From: CAYFHQ01 sp964342805
Lineage (GTDB): Bacteria; Bacillota; Clostridia; Peptostreptococcales; Acidaminobacteraceae
Reading direction: 5' to 3'
DNA length: 47,144 nt
Assembly (NCBI GenBank): GCA_964342805.1
Contig: CAYFHQ010000016.1
Span: 1-47,144 of the forward strand
The translations under genes were made by a program, and so were the position numbers. The first letter of the stretch is position 1; the number at the start of each line of letters is the position of its first letter. Shown here piece after piece: positions 7,607 through 15,656 of the stretch. Under the pieces are notes generated by a model that saw nothing but the letters and a program-made list of their open reading frames with translations, searched no databases and was not told where the DNA came from.

Positions 7607-8476
7607 ATGAAAATTGGATTCTTAGGTGCTGGGAAAGTAGCCCGTGCATTCGGAGCCTACTTGCAAATCAAAGGAAAAGACGTGGTCGGCTACGCCAGTA
7701 GGAGCCAGACCAGTGCAGAGGACGCCGCCAGGTTAACAGGGACCCAGGCCTTTGGCCGTGGGGAAGACCTACTTGACCATGTTGACATCCTCTTTATCAC
7801 CACGGGAGACAGGGCCATTGAAAAGGCGTCGGACCTCCTCGCAAAGTCGATTCAGAGCGCATCTGGAAAAGTGGTGGCCCATATGAGTGGCGCCATGACC
7901 AGTGACCACCTGAAAAGTCTGAGTGCCAAGGGGGCGCATGTTGCCAGCTTACACCCGCTGCAGGCATTTGCTGACCAGGAAGAAGCCCTAAAGCAACTGC
8001 CCCAAACCGTTTTTTCCATTGAAGGAGATGCGCCCGCAACACATATGTTGGCTGGCCTACTCTCTGACACCGGCAACCGACACTTCTCCATAGCCAAAGA
8101 CCAAAAAGATGCCTATCACATGACTGCCTGTATGGTTTCCAATTATCTGGTGACCCTAATCGACGCAGGCCTGGAAGTGTTCGAGGACATTGGGATTGAG
8201 CGACAACTTGGATATGCTGCACTGTACCCCCTTATTGCGGGAACAGTGGAGAATTTGCGGTATCTAGATACGAAGGATGCCCTTACTGGCCCCATTGCCA
8301 GAGGGGATGATCTGACGGTGAAAAAACACTTACAAGCCTTGAAGGCGCCTGATATAGAAGCCCTATACCGGCTCCTTGGCAAGCAAACAGTGGATATCGC
8401 TGCACAAAAGAAAATCACCCCAAGCCAGGCAAGGGCCTTACATGCATTGTTAGATGATGAGGAGGACCAAGCATGA
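7607..8476 (+). CDS. Rossmann-fold/DUF2520 protein, candidate ketopantoate reductase (PanG-type)
   Basis: The ATG at 7607 follows GAAGGAGA; upstream in-frame codons run through the leader and were rejected. The product (289 residues) starts with a nucleotide-binding MKIGFLGAGKVARAF motif and has a 6-phosphogluconate-dehydrogenase-like C-terminal half (DUF2520), for example HMTACMVSNYLVTLIDAGLEV. Its stop overlaps the panB start by 4 nt, so it is translationally coupled to panB, panC and panD. No PanE is visible, and the operon otherwise lacks the ketopantoate-to-pantoate step. A non-PanE reductase called PanG is known from some bacteria; assigning this gene that role is an inference from context. 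It could also act on another 2-oxo acid. Confidence 0.72.
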   Translation: MKIGFLGAGKVARAFGAYLQIKGKDVVGYASRSQTSAEDAARLTGTQAFGRGEDLLDHVDILFITTGDRAIEKASDLLAKSIQSASGKVVAHMSGAMTSDHLKSLSAKGAHVASLHPLQAFADQEEALKQLPQTVFSIEGDAPATHMLAGLLSDTGNRHFSIAKDQKDAYHMTACMVSNYLVTLIDAGLEVFEDIGIERQLGYAALYPLIAGTVENLRYLDTKDALTGPIARGDDLTVKKHLQALKAPDIEALYRLLGKQTVDIAAQKKITPSQARALHALLDDEEDQA

Positions 8477-9309
8477 ACAAGGGCAAAGTAACAGTAAATT
8501 CCATTCTAGAAGCAAAAGCAAAGGGAAGAAAAATCTCCATGCTCACCGCCTACGACTATACAACAGCAAAGTTGTTGGACGAGGCTGGGGTCGATTCTAT
8601 TTTAGTGGGCGACTCATTGGGTATGGTTATCTTAGGGTATGAAAACACCCTTCAAGTCACCATGGAGGACATGCTACACCATTCCAAGGCTGTAGTAAGA
8701 GGTGCGAAATGCCCCTTTATTATTGGTGACATGCCCTTCCTTAGTTACCATGTGTCCGTTGAGGACGCTGTGCGAAACGCCGGTAGGTTCATTCAAGAAG
8801 CAGGCGTGGACGCAGTCAAACTGGAAGGTGGACGGGACGTACTCCCTCAAATTGAAGGCATCATCAAGGCCCAGATCCCTGTGGTCGGCCACCTGGGACT
8901 GACACCCCAATCCGTTAACATGATGGGTGGTTTTAAAGTCCAAGGGAAGAGTGAAGCCCAGGCAGCGCAACTGATCGAAGAAGCCCTACTCCTGCAAGAC
9001 GCCGGAGTTTGTGCCATCGTTTTAGAGTGTGTGCCGGCCAAACTCAGCAAGTTGGTGTCAGAAAAACTATCCATTCCGACCATAGGAATAGGAGCAGGCA
9101 ATGACTGTGATGGCCAAGTTTTGGTGATCCAAGACATGTTGGGCATGTACAGTGATTTTACGCCTAAATTTGTCAAGCAATATGCACAGGTGGGTCAAGT
9201 GACCAAAGACGCTGTGAAACAATATATAGAAGAAGTAGAAGCACAGACCTTCCCGGCCAAGGAACATACCTTTGCCATCAAGGACGAAGTGTTGAGCAAG
9301 TTATACTAG
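8473..9309 (+). CDS. panB: 3-methyl-2-oxobutanoate hydroxymethyltransferase
   Basis: PanB transfers a hydroxymethyl group from methylene-tetrahydrofolate to ketoisovalerate, making ketopantoate, the first committed step of pantothenate synthesis. The 278-residue length is normal for this decameric TIM-barrel enzyme. Signatures include ISMLTAYDYTTAKLLDEAGV, ILVGDSLGMV with the metal-binding Asp, DMPFLSYHVS, AVKLEGG, VVGHLGLTPQS and the late catalytic region IPTIGIGAGNDCDGQVLV. The start overlaps the preceding stop (ATGA) and a 9-nt gap with AGGAGG leads to panC. Acts in the cytoplasm. Confidence 0.95.
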   Translation: MNKGKVTVNSILEAKAKGRKISMLTAYDYTTAKLLDEAGVDSILVGDSLGMVILGYENTLQVTMEDMLHHSKAVVRGAKCPFIIGDMPFLSYHVSVEDAVRNAGRFIQEAGVDAVKLEGGRDVLPQIEGIIKAQIPVVGHLGLTPQSVNMMGGFKVQGKSEAQAAQLIEEALLLQDAGVCAIVLECVPAKLSKLVSEKLSIPTIGIGAGNDCDGQVLVIQDMLGMYSDFTPKFVKQYAQVGQVTKDAVKQYIEEVEAQTFPAKEHTFAIKDEVLSKLY

Positions 9310-9318
9310 GAGGCACAC

Positions 9319-10170
9319 ATGCAGGTCATTCAAACCGGTCGTGACATGAGGCGACATCTGAAAACCCTAAAGCGAGAAGGCAAGTCAGTTGGCTTTGTTC
9401 CAACCATGGGTTTCCTTCATGAAGGGCACATTTCTTTAATGAAAAAAGCACGGATGGAAAATGATATTGTTGTGGTGAGTATATTTGTGAATCCCACCCA
9501 ATTCAATGATCCCAAGGACCTGGACACCTACCCGACGGACATCGACAGTGACCTGGCCAAGACGGCTGAGGCAGATGTGGATTACGTCTTCTTTCCAACG
9601 GTTGATGAAATGTATCCCCAGGGGTATAATACCTACGTCGAAGTGGACGGCGGTTTGACTGAAAAGCTATGCGGGGCAACCCGACCCGGTCACTTCCGGG
9701 GGGTAACAACGGTGGTTAACAAGTTGTTTAACCTGGCCATTCCAGACCGGGCCTACTTTGGCATGAAGGACGCCCAGCAGGTAGCGGTCATCCAGCGAAT
9801 GGTGGAAGACCTCAATATGGACCTGGAAATTGTGCCTTGTCCTATAGTAAGAGAAGCCGATGGCCTGGCCATGAGTTCACGGAATTCCCTCCTTACACCC
9901 AAGGAGCGGGAAGACGCCCTGGTCTTGTCCAAGTCTCTCAACCACGCAAGAGAAGAAATTGAAGCCGGTGAGCGCAGAGCAGAAAAAGTGCGCACGGGCA
10001 TTGTAAACTACATCCGAACAGTAGAAGAAGCAGACATCGACTATGTGGAGATCGTCAATGCAAGGAGCCTGGAGTCCATTGAGACCATTGAAGGAGACGT
10101 TCTCATCGCATTGGCTGTGAAAATCGGCAAGCCGAGACTGATCGATAACCTGCGAATGGAGGTACAATAA
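9319..10170 (+). CDS. panC: Pantothenate synthetase (pantoate-beta-alanine ligase)
   Basis: PanC joins pantoate to beta-alanine at the cost of ATP through a pantoyl-adenylate. The 283-residue product has the nucleotidyltransferase HIGH-like motif in FVPTMGFLHEGHISLM (His in HEGH), IFVNPTQF, the pantoate-binding FRGVTTVVNKLFNL, FGMKDAQQ and the KMSKS-equivalent loop READGLAMSSRN. It starts after AGGAGG and its stop codon overlaps the panD start (TAATG), indicating coupling. Together with panB and panD it completes the pathway apart from the ketopantoate reductase. Confidence 0.96.
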   Translation: MQVIQTGRDMRRHLKTLKREGKSVGFVPTMGFLHEGHISLMKKARMENDIVVVSIFVNPTQFNDPKDLDTYPTDIDSDLAKTAEADVDYVFFPTVDEMYPQGYNTYVEVDGGLTEKLCGATRPGHFRGVTTVVNKLFNLAIPDRAYFGMKDAQQVAVIQRMVEDLNMDLEIVPCPIVREADGLAMSSRNSLLTPKEREDALVLSKSLNHAREEIEAGERRAEKVRTGIVNYIRTVEEADIDYVEIVNARSLESIETIEGDVLIALAVKIGKPRLIDNLRMEVQ

Positions 10171-10553
10171 TGTTGGTCAACATGTTCAAGGGGAAGATCC
10201 ACCGGGCCAAGGTGACAGAAGCCAATCTAAACTACGTGGGTTCCATTACCATTGATATGGACCTAATGGACGCAGCGGGTTTCCTACCTGGCGAGCGGGT
10301 TCAAATCGTAAACAACAACAATGGCGCCCGCCTGGAAACCTATACGATTGAAGGGGAGCGGGGCAGTGGCATGATCTGTCTCAACGGCGCAGCAGCCCGC
10401 CTGGTGCAACCGGGAGACATTGTCATCATTATCGCCTATGCCTGGATGGACAATGAAGAAGCCAAGACGTTTGAGCCAAAGGTTGTCTTCGTTGACGAAG
10501 ACAATAAGATGATTGAGTTGGCCTCGTCTGAGACCCATGGGGAGATTAAGTAA
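10170..10553 (+). CDS. panD: Aspartate 1-decarboxylase precursor
   Basis: PanD supplies beta-alanine from aspartate. It is made as an inactive chain that cleaves itself to generate a pyruvoyl cofactor; the cleavage site is visible as YVGSITID with Gly24-Ser25 in the usual numbering. The 127-residue length, VNNNNGARLETYTIEGERGSG and LNGAAARLVQPGD fit the family. GGAGG in the panC end serves the ATG at 10170; the ATG at 10182 is a possible alternative. It is the last gene of the operon, followed by a strong terminator. Confidence 0.96.
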   Translation: MLVNMFKGKIHRAKVTEANLNYVGSITIDMDLMDAAGFLPGERVQIVNNNNGARLETYTIEGERGSGMICLNGAAARLVQPGDIVIIIAYAWMDNEEAKTFEPKVVFVDEDNKMIELASSETHGEIK

Positions 10554-10583
10554 AATCATTCTTGAAATTCGAATAGTCAAATA

Positions 10584-10627
10584 AAAGAAGAGCAGGCCTC
10601 CCGATTGGGAGGCCTGCTCTTCTTTTA
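10584..10627. terminator. Bidirectional terminator between panD and the mog-like gene
   Basis: A perfect 20-bp stem (10584-10603 with 10608-10627) with a GATT loop, A-rich at its base on one side and T-rich on the other, serves both convergent genes. It includes the stop codon of the minus-strand gene. Confidence 0.92.
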
Positions 10628-11161
10628 TTTGTGCATAGGGTCATGCTTGTGACCATGATGGTGGAGGTGGGGCTTCTCCCCACAATCCCCGTCTTGCTCC
10701 AACAAAATATCCAGACCGTGGGGAATGGCTGGAAGGACCGCTTCTAGATTTTCCTTAACTGCCTTGGGACTACCGGGTAGGTTGACAATGAGGGACCGCC
10801 CCCTAATACCTGAGATCCCCCGGCTGAGGATGGCCTTGGGTGTCACCTTGAGGGAGGCAGCCCGCATGGCTTCGCCAATACCAGGGACGTGTCTCTCTAG
10901 GACATCTCTTGTGGCTTCTGGGGTAACGTCTCTAGGTGCAAATCCGGTTCCGCCAGTGGTAGCAACCAGGTTGACCTGGAGGCGGTCACATAAGTCTGTT
11001 AGTGTCTGCCCGATCAGGGGTCGCTCGTCGGGGATAATGCAGGTATGGACCACTGTAAAACCTGCGGCCTCAAGCATGTCCTTTAGAAGTTGACCCGACT
11101 TGTCTTCCCGTACGCCGGCTGCACACCGGTCACTTACTGTCACTACTGCTGCTGTATGCAT
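10625..11161 (-). CDS. Molybdenum cofactor adenylyltransferase-like protein (MogA/MoaB family)
   Basis: The MogA/MoaB fold adenylates molybdopterin before molybdate insertion by MoeA. Key loops are VTVSDRCAAG (start), ATTGGTGFAPRDVTPEAT (molybdopterin-binding GGTG and Asp), SRGISGIRG and NLPGSPKAVKENL. The 178-residue length is slightly long because of a His-rich tail (HLHHHGHKHDPMHK) that could bind metal. It is divergent from moeA, which does the next step. MogA and MoaB cannot be told apart here, so no symbol is given. It implies that the organism makes Moco- or W-enzymes, none of which lie in the window. Confidence 0.85.
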   Translation of the reverse strand: MHTAAVVTVSDRCAAGVREDKSGQLLKDMLEAAGFTVVHTCIIPDERPLIGQTLTDLCDRLQVNLVATTGGTGFAPRDVTPEATRDVLERHVPGIGEAMRAASLKVTPKAILSRGISGIRGRSLIVNLPGSPKAVKENLEAVLPAIPHGLDILLEQDGDCGEKPHLHHHGHKHDPMHK

Positions 11162-11359
11162 GGTGGTCTCCTCTTCCTTGTGTGGATGTGTTTCTGTCTA
11201 TTGGTCTCAGTGTACCACAGTCCATTGTCCCTTGGGAGTCGGTAGGGTATGATAAGAAGCAAGAAGTGCTTTTATGCAGTGTCCACGATGTCCTTTGGAC
11301 AAGATTGTGGTAGGCTGATGACAATATTTGACCCGAGGTGACGCAGACAAGGAGAGCCC

Positions 11360-12586
11360 ATGAAACCATTGAAAATGACCCCAGTAGCAGAAGCCCTCGA
11401 CCTTTATACCCAGGCCTTGGCAGACCGTTTACCGACAACTGAGCGTGTGCCCTTGGCCCGAGCCATTAACCAGACCCTGGCTGTGGACATTGTGTCCAAG
11501 GAGACCATACCAGCCTTTCGTAGGTCCACTGTCGACGGCTACGCTGTAAAAGCTAGCAATTGCACCCAGGCTAGCCCAGGACAGCCTGTACAGCTCATGC
11601 TCAGGGGCACCAGCCATATGGGGGAGTTGTCCTCAATTGAGCTCCAAGAGGGTCAAGCGGTTTACGTGACCACCGGGGCCATGATCCCTGAAGGTGCCGA
11701 CGCCATGGTTATGGTAGAGGTGACTGAAAAGACAGAGGATGCGGTATTCATCAAGGAAGCACCGGAAGCCGGAACAAATATGATTTTACCTGGCTCGGAC
11801 ATGACCATCGGCCAGTTGGTCCTGCCCAAGGGTCAACGACTCCGTCCCCAAGACATTGGGGCCCTGGCAGCCTTGGGGGTGACCGAGGTCACCATCAGTA
11901 GGGCGCCTAGGGTGGGACTCTTGTCCACCGGCGACGAACTGGTTCCTGCAGACCAGGAACCAAAACCGGGTCAAATCCGGGACGTCAACACGTCTACCCT
12001 CATGGCCCACTGCCATACGGTTGGCCTGGAAGTGGCCCTTCATAAAATCACCCCCGACGACTTAGCCACCTTAACAGCGGATATTATAGAAGCCAAAGAA
12101 ACCTGTGACCTGATTCTGATCTCAGGGGGGTCTTCCATGGGTGAAAAGGACGTTACAGCCGACGCCATAAGAGCAGCTGGGGGGCAAGTTTTTATCCATG
12201 GCATGGCCTTTAAGCCTGGAAAACCCACTATACTAGCTCGGATCGGAGAAACCCTGGTTATTGGCCTACCGGGCCACCCTGTGTCTGCCCTCCTGGTATT
12301 TGATATTCTCAGCCAGCGAATTCTTCCCCAGGTCTTCCAGATGACCCAGCCACCGGTCGAAAAAAGGTTGGGTATTATTTCACAAGATATCCGCCCAGCC
12401 AAGGGCCGAGATACCTGTCAAATGGTCCAGGCCATATGGAAGGATAACCAGTGGCAATTTCACCCTGTTAAAGGCAAGTCCGGTATGATCACCTTGATGA
12501 CCAAGGCGGATGGTTATGTGCAGATTCCAAGAACGGTTGATCAAATTCCCGCTGGAACGACGGTGGAAATGGTTTGCTTCCGTTAG
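11360..12586 (+). CDS. moeA: Molybdopterin molybdenumtransferase MoeA
   Basis: MoeA inserts molybdate (or tungstate) into adenylated molybdopterin. The 408-residue protein shows the family blocks in order: PAFRRSTVDGYAVKA, VTTGAMIPEGADAMVMVE, GLLSTGDELV, ILISGGSSMGEKD, HGMAFKPGKPTI and LVIGLPGHPVSALLVFDIL, then the C-terminal beta domain (about 335-408). The start follows AAGGAGAG. A TTGTCC/TATGAT pair with 17-bp spacing at 11225-11253 is a possible promoter. Its divergent neighbour is the MogA/MoaB-like gene of the same pathway. Confidence 0.93.
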   Translation: MKPLKMTPVAEALDLYTQALADRLPTTERVPLARAINQTLAVDIVSKETIPAFRRSTVDGYAVKASNCTQASPGQPVQLMLRGTSHMGELSSIELQEGQAVYVTTGAMIPEGADAMVMVEVTEKTEDAVFIKEAPEAGTNMILPGSDMTIGQLVLPKGQRLRPQDIGALAALGVTEVTISRAPRVGLLSTGDELVPADQEPKPGQIRDVNTSTLMAHCHTVGLEVALHKITPDDLATLTADIIEAKETCDLILISGGSSMGEKDVTADAIRAAGGQVFIHGMAFKPGKPTILARIGETLVIGLPGHPVSALLVFDILSQRILPQVFQMTQPPVEKRLGIISQDIRPAKGRDTCQMVQAIWKDNQWQFHPVKGKSGMITLMTKADGYVQIPRTVDQIPAGTTVEMVCFR

Positions 12587-12625
12587 GAAGGACCTTGTTG
12601 AATTGTAAAAAGTACACAATGTATA

Positions 12626-12812
12626 GGGAACCTGAAAGTGATAATGTGGTAGGTAGAAAGATGCTTGGCAGCTATGATCGCTTGCCTACGTTTCGGATTC
12701 TGGCGCAATTAGCTTGCGTGATTAATTGGTCTACTTCATTCCTTTCATATTGGTTCTCCCAATCAATATGGAGAATCGAGCCTCATACCCTCTGGTATGG
12801 GGTTCTTTTTTA
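12626..12812 (+). ncRNA. Candidate structured non-coding RNA (6S-RNA-like long hairpin) with terminator
   Basis: No credible protein is encoded between moeA and the murB promoter. Instead the ends pair as an irregular long hairpin: 12626-12632 with 12752-12758, 12633-12638 (TGAAAG) with 12742-12747, 12643-12646 with 12737-12740, and 12649-12652 with 12731-12734. A small hairpin, CGCAA/TTGCG, sits on the 3' side of the inner part. The transcript would end at a strong terminator (12781-12789 with 12794-12802, then TTCTTTTTTAT). Length near 185 nt and the bubble architecture recall 6S RNA, but I cannot confirm the family by sequence. It could also be a leader of murB ending in an attenuator. Confidence 0.4.
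12781..12812 (+). terminator. Intrinsic terminator upstream of the murB promoter
   Basis: CCTCATACC (12781-12789) pairs with GGTATGGGG (12794-12802, one G-T pair), followed by TTCTTTTTTAT. It ends the moeA transcript or the candidate ncRNA. Confidence 0.85.
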
Positions 12813-12847
12813 TAAAGAAACAGAACCATAACAAGTTGCGACAAAAC

Positions 12848-12876
12848 TTGGCGTTTTCCACGACATCATATATACT
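12848..12876 (+). promoter_or_regulatory. Promoter of the murB-PHP unit
   Basis: TTGGCG (12848-12853) and TATACT (12871-12876) with 17-bp spacing, about 84 bp before the murB start. Confidence 0.6.
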
Positions 12877-12959
12877 GTCAACGAGGTATATGAACGGATT
12901 ACAACAAAGATTTGGTGCTAGAACCGAATTGTTTCAGATATGGAAAAAAAGGAGCACAA

Positions 12960-13877
12960 ATGAGCAAGTACGTGGAAGCAGCAAAACGTATTGAGCAGTT
13001 TTACGAAAAGGACGAAATGCGATTGGACGCACCCATGAGCGACCATACGTCTTTTAAGATTGGTGGCCCGGCCAAGATCTTAACCCAGCCCCGACAACCG
13101 GAGCAAATCAGGGAGACTCTAAATGTATGCAGGGACCTAAACCTCCCCTTTTATATTATTGGCAATGGCAGTAACCTCCTGGTTCCTGACCATGGCATTG
13201 ACGGTGTTGTAGTGAAAATCTCTGACGCCTTTGATGACGCTCGGATTGAAGGAACAAAGATTATTGCCAAGTCTGGCATTCTGCTCAGCCGCCTGGCCAA
13301 CTTGGCCATGAACAATGACCTGGGTGGTCTGGAGTTTGCTTCGGGCATTCCTGGCACACTGGGCGGAGCCATTTTCATGAATGCAGGTGCCTATGGGGGC
13401 GAAATGAAGGACGTGGTTGAGAGCGTCACCATCCTGACCCAGGAAGGGGAGATTGTGACCCTGGAGAATGAGGCGTGTGAATTCGGGTATAGGTCTAGTG
13501 CAATCCAACGGTGTGGTTCCATTGTTTTGGAAGTCACCTTGAACCTAGAAAGTCGTTCCTACGCTGATATTAAAGAAGTGGTGGACGACCTAACAGTCAA
13601 GCGGACCAGCAAGCAACCCCTGGATTTGCCAAGTGCAGGCTCTACTTTTAAACGCCCAGAAGGCCATTACGCAGGCAAGCTCATTGACGACGCTGGCCTC
13701 CGGGGAATCCGCGTAGGGGATGCCCAGGTATCTGAAAAGCACTGTGGCTTTGTAGTGAATCGAGGTAAGGCAACCAGTGCAGAAGTGATGGAACTGATTT
13801 CCCTAGTTCAAAAAGTCGTGAAAGACAAGTTTGATGTGACACTGGAACCAGAGGTGCGCCTATTCGGGGAGGAATAA
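12960..13877 (+). CDS. murB: UDP-N-acetylenolpyruvoylglucosamine reductase
   Basis: MurB is the FAD enzyme that reduces enolpyruvyl-UDP-GlcNAc to UDP-MurNAc in cytoplasmic peptidoglycan precursor synthesis. The ATG at 12960 has AAAGGAG upstream; the longer in-frame form is rejected. Of 305 residues, the FAD-binding part shows HTSFKIGGPAKI, YIIGNGSNLLVPD and ASGIPGTLGGAIFMNAGAYGGE, and the C-terminal domain carries the catalytic serine (Ser228, in LPSAGSTFKRP) and AGLRGIRVGDAQVSEKHCGFVVN. The domain pattern is the type II (Gram-positive) form. The PHP gene follows after 1 nt. Confidence 0.95.
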   Translation: MSKYVEAAKRIEQFYEKDEMRLDAPMSDHTSFKIGGPAKILTQPRQPEQIRETLNVCRDLNLPFYIIGNGSNLLVPDHGIDGVVVKISDAFDDARIEGTKIIAKSGILLSRLANLAMNNDLGGLEFASGIPGTLGGAIFMNAGAYGGEMKDVVESVTILTQEGEIVTLENEACEFGYRSSAIQRCGSIVLEVTLNLESRSYADIKEVVDDLTVKRTSKQPLDLPSAGSTFKRPEGHYAGKLIDDAGLRGIRVGDAQVSEKHCGFVVNRGKATSAEVMELISLVQKVVKDKFDVTLEPEVRLFGEE

Positions 13878-13878
13878 T

Positions 13879-14610
13879 ATGCGTATTATTGCCGATTATC
13901 ATACTCATACAACCTATTCCCATGGGTTGGGCTCCATAGAGGACAACGTGGTCCAGGCCCGGAAGATTGGTCTCAAGCGGATCGCTATTTCCGACCATGG
14001 CCCTGGCCATATGGCCTATGGTATCCGTAAGGAAAAGTATAAAGAAATGCGTCAGGTCATTAACGACCTGCGAAGCAAGTATACAGATATTGAAATTCTG
14101 TTGGGCATGGAAGCCAATATTCTAGATGTAGAAGGAAACATCGACATGGATGATGAGCTCCTGGCCCTTAACGATATTTTGCTGGCAGGCTATCACTTTG
14201 GAAGCAAGCCAACCAAGTTTTTCAGGGACATGACCCACCACGGCCACAACATCATTGCAGGCAAGGTGCCCAGTTTAGGCTGGCAGGTCAAGCAGTGGAA
14301 TACAGAGGCCCTTGTGAACGCCATGTACCGCCATGATATCCAGCTGATCACCCATCCGGGGGCCAAGGGGCCTATCGACCTGGACCGGGTGGTGGAGGCA
14401 GGCATAGCCACCAACACGGCCTTGGAAATCAATGCCAGCCACGGTTATTTAACAACAGAACAGCTGAAACAGATCAAACATACTGACGTCAAGTTCATGA
14501 TCAACTCTGACGCCCACCAACCTGACCATGTGGGCCACTTTAAGGCCGCTATAAAGCGGGCCAAGGAAGCAGGCCTCCGGGTCGATCAAATTCTCAATGC
14601 TGAAGCCTAG
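13879..14610 (+). CDS. PHP-domain metal-dependent phosphoesterase
   Basis: A 243-residue PHP-fold protein: motif 1 DYHTHTTYSHGLGS (His-x-His), RIAISDHGPGHM, GMEANILDVEGNID, LITHPGAKGPID and the late MINSDAHQPDHVGHF supply the usual three-metal ligand set. This YcdX-like subfamily lies between murB and rapZ in many Clostridia. It starts 1 nt after murB with GGGGAGGA overlapping the murB end, so it is cotranslated. Family members are phosphatases or phosphodiesterases on small phosphorylated substrates, including histidinol-phosphatase relatives; no his genes are near, so that assignment is not made. Confidence 0.85.
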   Translation: MRIIADYHTHTTYSHGLGSIEDNVVQARKIGLKRIAISDHGPGHMAYGIRKEKYKEMRQVINDLRSKYTDIEILLGMEANILDVEGNIDMDDELLALNDILLAGYHFGSKPTKFFRDMTHHGHNIIAGKVPSLGWQVKQWNTEALVNAMYRHDIQLITHPGAKGPIDLDRVVEAGIATNTALEINASHGYLTTEQLKQIKHTDVKFMINSDAHQPDHVGHFKAAIKRAKEAGLRVDQILNAEA

Positions 14611-14656
14611 GCTCTAATCCTTGCCATTCAGCATAAGAAAGAAATATGGAAAGTAG

Positions 14657-14697
14657 ATTGTCGTAGGGCCATGACCAAGTCATTGTCCTGCGACAAT
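14657..14697 (+). repeat. 11-bp hairpin between the PHP gene and rapZ
   Basis: ATTGTCGTAGG (14657-14667) pairs with CCTGCGACAAT (14687-14697, one G-T pair) over a 19-nt loop. There is no T-tract. It may be an RNA processing site or a weak terminator. Confidence 0.45.
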
Positions 14698-14775
14698 TAT
14701 GTATGCATAGGTTTGTGAATATGGGGATGTACAGTAAACAAGGCACCCGTGCTTGGGGTGGGAAAGGAAGAGACA

Positions 14776-15651
14776 ATGAATCAGCTAGAGCATAAAGTGG
14801 AAATCGCAATCATTACCGGCCTTTCCGGTGCAGGAAGAAGTCAGGCAAAAAAAGTCATGGAGGACTTTGGTTATTACTGCCTGGACAACCTGCCCCCTGT
14901 CTTAATTGAGAACTTCATTGAATTGTGTGAGTTCAATATGGAAGAGATCACCCGGATTGCCCTGGTGGTAGACATCCGAGGAGGGATCTTCTTCGACGCC
15001 CTAGAGCAAAGTTTACTGACCCTTCGCTATAAGGGTTACAACTTTAAACTCCTCTTCTTAGAAGCCGATGACCCAGTACTGGTCAAGCGGTTCAAGGAAG
15101 TACGCCGGTCCCACCCCCTAGACCCATCTGCGCCCCTGGAGACAGCCATACGTCAGGAAAGGGAAAAGCTGATCAAGCTCAGGGAACAGGCTGACGTAAT
15201 CATCGACACCAGTGGGCTTAATCTGAGTCAGTTCAAGAACCAGATGGCCAAGGTCTTCTCCACGGCTGCCGAGGACTCAAAAATGTCCGTTTCCATCCGG
15301 TCCTTTGGCTTTAAAAAGGGCCTGCCCATCGACGCAGACATTGTTTTTGATTGTCGCTTTTTGCCCAATCCCTTTTATATTGAAGACCTCCGGCCTCGGA
15401 CAGGAAATGACAAGGACGTCCAAGACTATGTCATGTCCTTTGAGGAGAGCCGCAAGTACTTTGAGCACATTGAGTCCATGGTCCGCTTTATGCTTCCCAA
15501 TGTGGAAAAGGAAGGCCGGGCCCAGTTGGTTGTTGCCATTGGCTGTACCGGTGGCCACCACCGGTCAGTGACCTTTGCCAACCGACTCTATGAGAAACTC
15601 CAGGACACCAAATATCCAGTCTCTGTAACCCACAGGGATATTCACAGGTAG
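14776..15651 (+). CDS. rapZ: RapZ/YvcJ family nucleotide-binding protein
   Basis: The family has an N-terminal P-loop NTPase domain and a C-terminal domain. In E. coli RapZ is an RNase adaptor for the GlmZ small RNA; the Firmicutes form (YvcJ) binds GTP/ATP and its role is less clear. Here the Walker A is GLSGAGRSQA (Arg in place of the common Lys after GAG), the B region is ALVVDIRGG, and the C-terminal signatures are SFGFKKGLPIDADIVFDCRFLPNPF and VAIGCTGGHHRSVTFANRL. I chose the ATG at 14776, preceded by GGAAAGGAAG. It is 5 nt before yvcK, the usual neighbour. The 291-residue length is normal. Confidence 0.92.
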   Translation: MNQLEHKVEIAIITGLSGAGRSQAKKVMEDFGYYCLDNLPPVLIENFIELCEFNMEEITRIALVVDIRGGIFFDALEQSLLTLRYKGYNFKLLFLEADDPVLVKRFKEVRRSHPLDPSAPLETAIRQEREKLIKLREQADVIIDTSGLNLSQFKNQMAKVFSTAAEDSKMSVSIRSFGFKKGLPIDADIVFDCRFLPNPFYIEDLRPRTGNDKDVQDYVMSFEESRKYFEHIESMVRFMLPNVEKEGRAQLVVAIGCTGGHHRSVTFANRLYEKLQDTKYPVSVTHRDIHR

Positions 15652-15656
15652 AGCAG

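Noticed and set aside
11162..11359. Molybdenum cofactor riboswitch between the mog-like gene and moeA
   Set aside because: The gap is short and I could not find the conserved features of the Moco RNA motif; only a possible promoter is visible.
12574..12831. 85-codon frame between moeA and murB
   Set aside because: It crosses a clear terminator, has no ribosome site and no protein-like pattern; the region is better read as RNA.
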